Source of the DNA: Trebonia sp. | Lineage (GTDB): Bacteria; Actinomycetota; Actinomycetes; Streptosporangiales; Streptosporangiaceae | Direction of reading: 5' to 3' | NCBI GenBank assembly: GCA_030038035.1 | Contig: JASHPP010000238.1 | Span: 1-10,186 of the forward strand | DNA: 10,186 nt | Shown here: positions 6,455 to 10,186 of the stretch, piece after piece | How positions within the stretch are numbered: position 1 is the stretch's first letter | How the letters are laid out: every line of letters starts with the position of its first letter | Notes under the pieces: model-generated | Seen by the model: only the letters and a program-made list of their open reading frames with translations | The model's database searches: none | What the model was told of the DNA's origin: nothing | Position numbers and translations under genes: made by a program

Positions 6455-7588
6455 TCAGCCGGTGACGGTCGCGTTGTTTTCCGCGCCAGGCCAGTGGGAC
6501 ACCGCCAGCGCCGCGGGCTCGGCCCTGCCCGGATAGGTGACGTAGTGCTTGCCCGACAGCCGCAGGTTGATCGCGCCGCCGAGGACGAGCCGGTCCTTGG
6601 ACCCGATGACGGTCTCCCTGTTGGGCGACAGCGGCCGCGGCGGGTCGAAGGCCGCTCCCGTCCAGCGCTCCACCGCGGTCCCGTTCCTGCTCTCCAGGTC
6701 GATCACGACCATGCGCCGGGTCGTCCCGCTCAGGTCCTCGATCGTCGCGAGGAGATGCTGCCTGCTGACCCGCATGAGCGCGGGATGCGACGATGCCCGG
6801 CCGCCCGCGAGGTCGACGCCCTTGAGCGCGGAACCGCGCCCCACGATCAGCGGGCTGTTGACCTCGAGCGGGAACCGCATGATCTCCTTGCGCGAGTCGC
6901 GCAGTTCGACGACCGCCTCATACAGCGGATCGCGCGGTCCGAGCGCGATCAGCGGGAGGTTGCACGACGGGCACAGGACCGTTCCCTCCGGGGTCACCAC
7001 CGGCCAGGTGAGCAGCTGATCCTGCCACTGGGCCGCCTCGGCGCACAGCGTGTTGCCGCATTTCCACCGGGTGCCGAGAATCTTGCGGTGCTCAGGATCG
7101 TTGGTGTGCAGCCGGGTCCGCTTCAGGTCCCTGGCCTCGATCGCCCGTGAGATCGTCTGCGCGCTGGCCGGCACGATGTCCAGCGGCTCTATCCCGACGC
7201 GGCCGCCCGTCACTGACCAGCGGTGGAACCTGCCCGGCGAGTTCTCGATCCACGGATGCTGCAGCCGGTAGTCGATGTAATGGTCGCGGGTGATGACGTG
7301 CAGGCCGTCGTCCCTGGCGAGCTCGAGGATCAGCGCGTCGGCTATCGGCCGCGTCCACAGCTCGCCGGTGTCACGCAGCCCCTGGTACCCGGTCGCCATG
7401 TCCAGGGCGCGGACCAGGGACTCGTCGGCCACGAGCGTGAACCGCGCGGCTGCGCCGTGCAGGTCGCGCCAGGCGGCGAGGACGAGGTCGAGCCTGTGCC
7501 AGACCGGCGTCCTGCGGCCCACTGGCGGCAGGACGGGCGACCAGCACACGTTCGAGACGTCAACGACGGCGTCCCAGGTATTCATCAC
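6455..7588 (-). CDS. NYN/PIN-like ribonuclease with zinc ribbon and FHA domain
   Basis: 377 residues with three parts. (1) Residues 5-110 look like a NYN/Zc3h12a-type (PIN-fold) RNase: VVDVSNVCW (8-16) with D10 and N13, VADES (53-57), IADALILELA (82-91) with D84, and VITRDHYIDYR (98-108) with D102 and D107. The acidic set expected for metal-dependent RNA cleavage is present. (2) Residues 177-209 hold C-x4-C (C177, C182) and C-x2-C (C206, C209), a probable zinc ribbon. (3) Residues 245-347 form an FHA phosphothreonine-binding domain: GR (250-251), VSRQH (274-278), DLESRNGT (297-304). No signal peptide or membrane segment is seen, so it is probably cytosolic. A reasonable model is an RNase recruited or regulated by a Ser/Thr-phosphorylated partner. 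The GTG at 7588 and the adjacent ATG at 7585 both lack a strong RBS. It starts 15-18 bases after the PPK2 stop, which suggests coupling in an operon. Confidence 0.85.
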   Translation of the reverse strand: MMNTWDAVVDVSNVCWSPVLPPVGRRTPVWHRLDLVLAAWRDLHGAAARFTLVADESLVRALDMATGYQGLRDTGELWTRPIADALILELARDDGLHVITRDHYIDYRLQHPWIENSPGRFHRWSVTGGRVGIEPLDIVPASAQTISRAIEARDLKRTRLHTNDPEHRKILGTRWKCGNTLCAEAAQWQDQLLTWPVVTPEGTVLCPSCNLPLIALGPRDPLYEAVVELRDSRKEIMRFPLEVNSPLIVGRGSALKGVDLAGGRASSHPALMRVSRQHLLATIEDLSGTTRRMVVIDLESRNGTAVERWTGAAFDPPRPLSPNRETVIGSKDRLVLGGAINLRLSGKHYVTYPGRAEPAALAVSHWPGAENNATVTG

Positions 7589-7603
7589 AGAAATCGTACT
7601 TAG

Positions 7604-8545
7604 TCAGCCCTTGGCCGCGAAGGGGTCGGCGGCGGTGCCCTTGGGCGCCTGCGCCTCGAGCTGGGCCCTGATCTCGAGCAGCTGCCGCCGCTCCTGCTGG
7701 CTGACCCGGGGATAGTGCGGGTCTATCTCGATCAGGGTCTGCGCGATGACCGCGGCCGCGCAGATCCGGGCGAACCACTTGCGGTCCGCGGGAATGACGT
7801 ACCACGGTGCCCAGGGCGTGCTCGTGGCGGACAGCAGCTGCGAGTACGCCTGCTGGTAGTCGTCCCACCGCTCCCGCTCCCTGGCATCGGCCGCGGAGAA
7901 CTTCCAGTTCTTCTCCGGCAGGTCGATGCGCTTGAGGAAGCGGATGCGCTGCTGTTCCCGCGACAGGTTCAGGAACAGCTTGACGACCTTGAACCCGTTG
8001 TCGGTCAGGTAGCGCTCCCAGTCGTTGATCTCCCGGTAGCGCCGCTCCCAGATCCCCTTGCGCAAGGCCGGCGGCGGCAGCCGCTCCCTGTCGAGGTTTT
8101 CCTGGTGCACCCGCACGACGAGGACCTCCTCGTAGTGCGACCGGTTGAAGATCGCGATCTCCCCGCGCGCGGGCAGCCGGAGGGCGCAGCGCCACAGGTA
8201 GTCGTGGTCGAGTTCCCCGGCCGACGGCACCTTGAAGCTCGACACGTGCACGCCCTGCGGGTTGACCCCGCTCATCACGTGCCGGATCGTCCCGTCCTTG
8301 CCGGCGGCGTCCAGGGCCTGCAGGACCACGAGCACTCCGTAGGAGTCCTGGGCGGCCAGCCGCGCCTGATAGTCGGCGAGCAGGGCGATGCCGGCCTGCA
8401 GCAGCTCGGCGCTGTCCTTCTTCTTCAGCCCCGCCGCCTTGTAGGCCGGGTCGAAGTCCCGCGGCAGGCGGACCTGGGAGCCGGGCTTGACGCGCAGCGG
8501 CCCGATCAGCTCCCGCAGGCTGGCGGCCCTGTCATCGCCGGTCAC
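7604..8545 (-). CDS. PPK2-family polyphosphate kinase / polyphosphate:nucleotide phosphotransferase
   Basis: 313 residues, typical for a one-domain PPK2. The Walker A region is LQALDAAGKDGTI (75-87), followed by the family block GVNPQGVHVSSFKVPS (93-108). The Walker B-like block is IFNRSHYEEVLVVRVH (132-147), the lid is FLKRIDLPEKNWKFS (203-217), and PWYVIPADRKWFAR (247-260) lies near the end. PPK2 enzymes move phosphate between polyphosphate and nucleotides. The GVNPQG...SFK and NRSHYE pattern resembles the class able to phosphorylate AMP and/or ADP using polyphosphate, as I recall class III enzymes; the substrate direction cannot be proved from sequence. All key residues appear intact. The start is GTG at 8545 with GGGGAG about 10 bases upstream. 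It lies 22 bases after the lipoprotein stop and 15-18 bases before the RNase/FHA gene, consistent with one transcript. Confidence 0.93.
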   Translation of the reverse strand: MTGDDRAASLRELIGPLRVKPGSQVRLPRDFDPAYKAAGLKKKDSAELLQAGIALLADYQARLAAQDSYGVLVVLQALDAAGKDGTIRHVMSGVNPQGVHVSSFKVPSAGELDHDYLWRCALRLPARGEIAIFNRSHYEEVLVVRVHQENLDRERLPPPALRKGIWERRYREINDWERYLTDNGFKVVKLFLNLSREQQRIRFLKRIDLPEKNWKFSAADARERERWDDYQQAYSQLLSATSTPWAPWYVIPADRKWFARICAAAVIAQTLIEIDPHYPRVSQQERRQLLEIRAQLEAQAPKGTAADPFAAKG

Positions 8546-8567
8546 CTTCGCGCAGCTCCCCTCGTCA

Positions 8568-8981
8568 CTAGCAGGTGTCCGACACGGCCGTGACCAGGCT
8601 CTGCCCCGCGGTGACCACGGACCCCGCCGCCACGGCCACCGCGGTCAGCGTCGCGGCGGTCAGGTCCGCCTTGGCCGCGTCCAGGCTCGAGGACAGGCTG
8701 CTGATCGCGTTGGACAGGCCGGCGACCTGGGTGGCGTACTGGCCCTTCGCGTCCTTCTCGACGGCCTGCAGCTGCTGCCGGACCTTCGAGAGCTGGTCGG
8801 AGACCGCCGAAAAGCCGCTCGCGCTGACGGTCGTGTCCTTCAGGCCGGACACGGCGGCCTTCAGGCTGTCCAGGTCGGCGCACACCGCCGGCTTGCTGCT
8901 CGCGCTGCTGCAGCCCGCGAGCAGCGCCACGCTGACGGCGCAGGCCGCCGTCAGCCGCCTGCCGAGGGCTAGGCCCGGCAT
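8568..8981 (-). CDS. small secreted lipoprotein with helical domain
   Basis: 137 residues from the ATG at 8981, chosen over longer in-frame starts because GGAGGT lies about 7 bases upstream and a lipoprotein signal follows at once: RR at 8-9, a hydrophobic core and lipobox LLAGC with C24 as the lipidated residue. The mature part is Ala/Ser/Leu-rich and mostly helical, coiled-coil-like between about 37 and 105 (LSKVRQQLQAVEKDAKGQY region), then a hydrophobic Ala/Val/Thr-rich segment. Two further cysteines, C34 and the very last residue C137, could form a disulfide joining the ends of the helical bundle. No enzymatic motif is visible. It should sit on the outer face of the membrane. It appears to be the first gene of an operon with PPK2 and the RNase/FHA gene, and is divergent from the HtrA protease. 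Function unknown. Confidence 0.85.
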   Translation of the reverse strand: MPGLALGRRLTAACAVSVALLAGCSSASSKPAVCADLDSLKAAVSGLKDTTVSASGFSAVSDQLSKVRQQLQAVEKDAKGQYATQVAGLSNAISSLSSSLDAAKADLTAATLTAVAVAAGSVVTAGQSLVTAVSDTC

Positions 8982-9079
8982 CGTGACCACCTCCGGCTGC
9001 AGAATCCGGCCTTGCCCGGCCGCGTGCATCACCCACGCCGGGCGATGGCCACTGTATCGCAACGGGTGAAGCTGAGTTC
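8982..9079. promoter_or_regulatory. divergent promoter region between lipoprotein operon and protease
   Basis: This 98-base gap separates two divergent genes and should contain both promoters. It includes the lipoprotein's strong GGAGGT RBS (minus strand) and an inverted repeat at 9014-9043. No convincing -35/-10 pair can be assigned. The protease start at 9080 is preceded only by a weak purine stretch (GTGAAGCTGAG). Confidence 0.45.
9014..9043. repeat. inverted repeat GCCCGGC / GCCGGGC
   Basis: GCCCGGC (9014-9020) is an exact reverse complement of GCCGGGC (9037-9043), with a 16-base spacer. Inside it GCGTG (9022-9026) can pair with CACGC (9034-9038), giving an alternative longer stem with a small bulge. 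It may be an operator for the divergent pair or a hairpin in the lipoprotein 5' leader. In such GC-rich DNA chance is a real alternative. Confidence 0.4.
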
Positions 9080-10150
9080 ATGCGTAACAAGTGGGTGGCG
9101 GTGGGCGCGCTCGCGGCCGCGCTGGTCGTCGGTGGCGTCATCGGGGGTGTCATCGCGGCCGCGACAAGCTCGTCGGCCTCGGGCACCTCGTCGGGTTCGT
9201 CGGCGCTCAGTGTCTGCAACGTGACCTCGGTCGCGAACCAGGTGCTGCCGTCCGTCGTGACGATCTTCGTGACGGGCCCCGGCGGCTCGGGCAGCGGGTC
9301 GGGCGAGGTCATCAGGTCAGACGGCTACATCCTGACCAACAACCACGTCATCGCGCCGGCCGTCGGCCCCGGCGGTTCGATCGACGTGCAATTCTCCGAC
9401 GGGCAGACCCTGCCCGCGACCCTGACCGGCCGGGATCCGCTGACCGATCTGGCCGTCATCAAGGTCGACGCCTCGCGCTCGCTTCCCGTGATCGCCATGG
9501 GCTCCTCATCGTCGGTGCAGGTCGGGGAGGCGGTCGTGGTGCTCGGCGCCCCGCTGGGACTGTCGGACACCGTCACCTCCGGAATCGTGAGCGCGCTCGA
9601 CAGGACCATCGAGGTCCCCGGCGAGAACGACAAGTCGGCGCTGCTCGTGTCGGCGGTGCAGACCGACGCCGCCATCAACCCGGGCAATAGCGGCGGCTCG
9701 ATGGTGAACTGCGCGGGCCAGCTGATCGGGGTGCCGTCGGCCGGCGCCACGGTCCCGTCCTCCTCCGGCGAGAGCAGCGGCGGCAGCATCGGGCTCGGCT
9801 TCGCGATCCCCGTCGACCTGGCCCAGACCATCTCCGACGAGCTGATCGCGACCGGCACGGTGACGCACGCCTTCTTCGGCCTGCAGACGACCCCGGTAAC
9901 GCAGGCGGGCACGGAGGGACAGGTTCCTGTGGGGCTGTGGGTGCGGGCGGTGGTGCCTGGCGGTCCCGCCGCCAAGGCCGGCCTGGCGGCCGACGACGTG
10001 ATCACCAGCATCAACGGCCAGCCGGCGACGAGCAACGTGCAGCTGCAGGAAGTGACCCTGACGAAGAGGCCAGGCGACACGGTGCCCGTCGAGTTCTGGC
10101 GCAACGGCAAGACGGCGCAGGTGACCGTCACGCTGGGCACGCAGCCGTAG
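9080..10150 (+). CDS. HtrA/DegP-like S1C serine protease with PDZ domain, membrane-anchored
   Basis: 356 residues. An N-terminal hydrophobic segment (5-29) serves as signal anchor, followed by a Ser/Gly/Ala linker (30-44) and a trypsin-like protease domain (about 46-255). The catalytic triad is visible: H89 in ILTNNHVI, D123 in DPLTDLAVIKVD and S204 in INPGNSGGS. A PDZ domain covers about 265-352, with AGLAADDVITSINGQP (300-315) at its core. HtrA proteins degrade or process misfolded or regulatory proteins on the outer side of the membrane; PDZ binds C-termini and gates activity. The length fits short actinobacterial HtrA/PepD-like proteins. The usual GGP-[LIV] after the catalytic Ser is GGSMV here, a mild deviation. 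The loop at 221-236 is Ser/Gly-rich. The ATG start has a weak RBS. The gene is divergent from the lipoprotein operon, so shared envelope-stress control is possible but not shown. Confidence 0.93.
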   Translation: MRNKWVAVGALAAALVVGGVIGGVIAAATSSSASGTSSGSSALSVCNVTSVANQVLPSVVTIFVTGPGGSGSGSGEVIRSDGYILTNNHVIAPAVGPGGSIDVQFSDGQTLPATLTGRDPLTDLAVIKVDASRSLPVIAMGSSSSVQVGEAVVVLGAPLGLSDTVTSGIVSALDRTIEVPGENDKSALLVSAVQTDAAINPGNSGGSMVNCAGQLIGVPSAGATVPSSSGESSGGSIGLGFAIPVDLAQTISDELIATGTVTHAFFGLQTTPVTQAGTEGQVPVGLWVRAVVPGGPAAKAGLAADDVITSINGQPATSNVQLQEVTLTKRPGDTVPVEFWRNGKTAQVTVTLGTQP

Positions 10151-10168
10151 CGGCAGCACCGGGTGCCG
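10151..10168 (+). terminator. possible hairpin just after the protease stop
   Basis: CGGCA (10151-10155) and TGCCG (10164-10168) can pair around an 8-base loop immediately after the TAG of the HtrA gene. No T-tract follows and the window ends soon after, so its role as a terminator is uncertain. Confidence 0.25.
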
Positions 10169-10186
10169 CAAACCCGCGCAGGCAGG

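Noticed and set aside
8982..9062. Upstream extension of the lipoprotein to a start at 9062 (164 residues)
   Set aside because: The extension would bury the lipoprotein signal 27 residues inside the protein. The ATG at 8981 has a strong RBS and puts the lipobox at a normal distance.
8542..9312. Minus-strand open frame (256 codons) spanning the lipoprotein and the start of HtrA
   Set aside because: It overlaps the lipoprotein in another frame, crosses the divergent promoter region and is Arg/Gly-rich without motifs.
9325..10140. Minus-strand open frame opposite the HtrA gene
   Set aside because: Antisense shadow. The plus strand carries the complete catalytic triad and PDZ domain.

Overview
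The window is high-GC DNA (well above 70% over most of its length) with GTG starts, G/C-ending codons and several actinobacterial gene families: a DUF222/13E12-type HNH protein, a GT39 protein with a glycine-rich tail, and a GT2-GtrA fusion. It is most likely a chromosomal segment of a soil-type actinomycete. The genus cannot be read from the sequence. No tRNA, rRNA, CRISPR array, transposase or integrase was found. No stretch longer than about 120 bases lacks a gene.

Layout. (1) Bases 2-634 (+) hold the 3' part of a DUF222/HNH endonuclease-like gene cut by the window edge. (2) Bases 647-1665 (-) hold two small accessory genes in a patch of visibly lower GC (about 57-58% in lines I counted). 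One is a RelA/SpoT-like protein that appears to have lost its C-terminal end; the other is an 85-residue protein of unknown function. (3) Bases 1697-5448 (-) are a translationally coupled pair: a polyprenol-phosphate glycosyltransferase fused to a GtrA membrane domain, then a large GT39 membrane glycosyltransferase. (4) Bases 5569-6411 (+) encode a stand-alone CmcJ/NvfI-like putative oxidoreductase, divergent from the sugar pair. (5) Bases 6455-8981 (-) look like a three-gene operon: small lipoprotein, PPK2 polyphosphate kinase, and a NYN-type ribonuclease / zinc-ribbon / FHA fusion. (6) Bases 9080-10150 (+) encode a membrane-anchored HtrA-type serine protease with a PDZ domain, divergent from the lipoprotein.

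How the genes may work together. The GT2-GtrA/GT39 pair fits lipid-linked sugar synthesis, flipping and extracytoplasmic transfer to a cell-envelope acceptor. The lipoprotein-PPK2-RNase/FHA operon beside an HtrA protease suggests a stress or envelope-homeostasis neighbourhood in which nucleotide/polyphosphate state, phosphothreonine signalling and RNA cleavage could be linked; that link is inference. The least ordinary items are the NYN-Zn-FHA fusion and its operon, and the lower-GC RelA/SpoT-like plus 85-residue pair, whose junction carries a short palindrome abutting the ribosome binding site.
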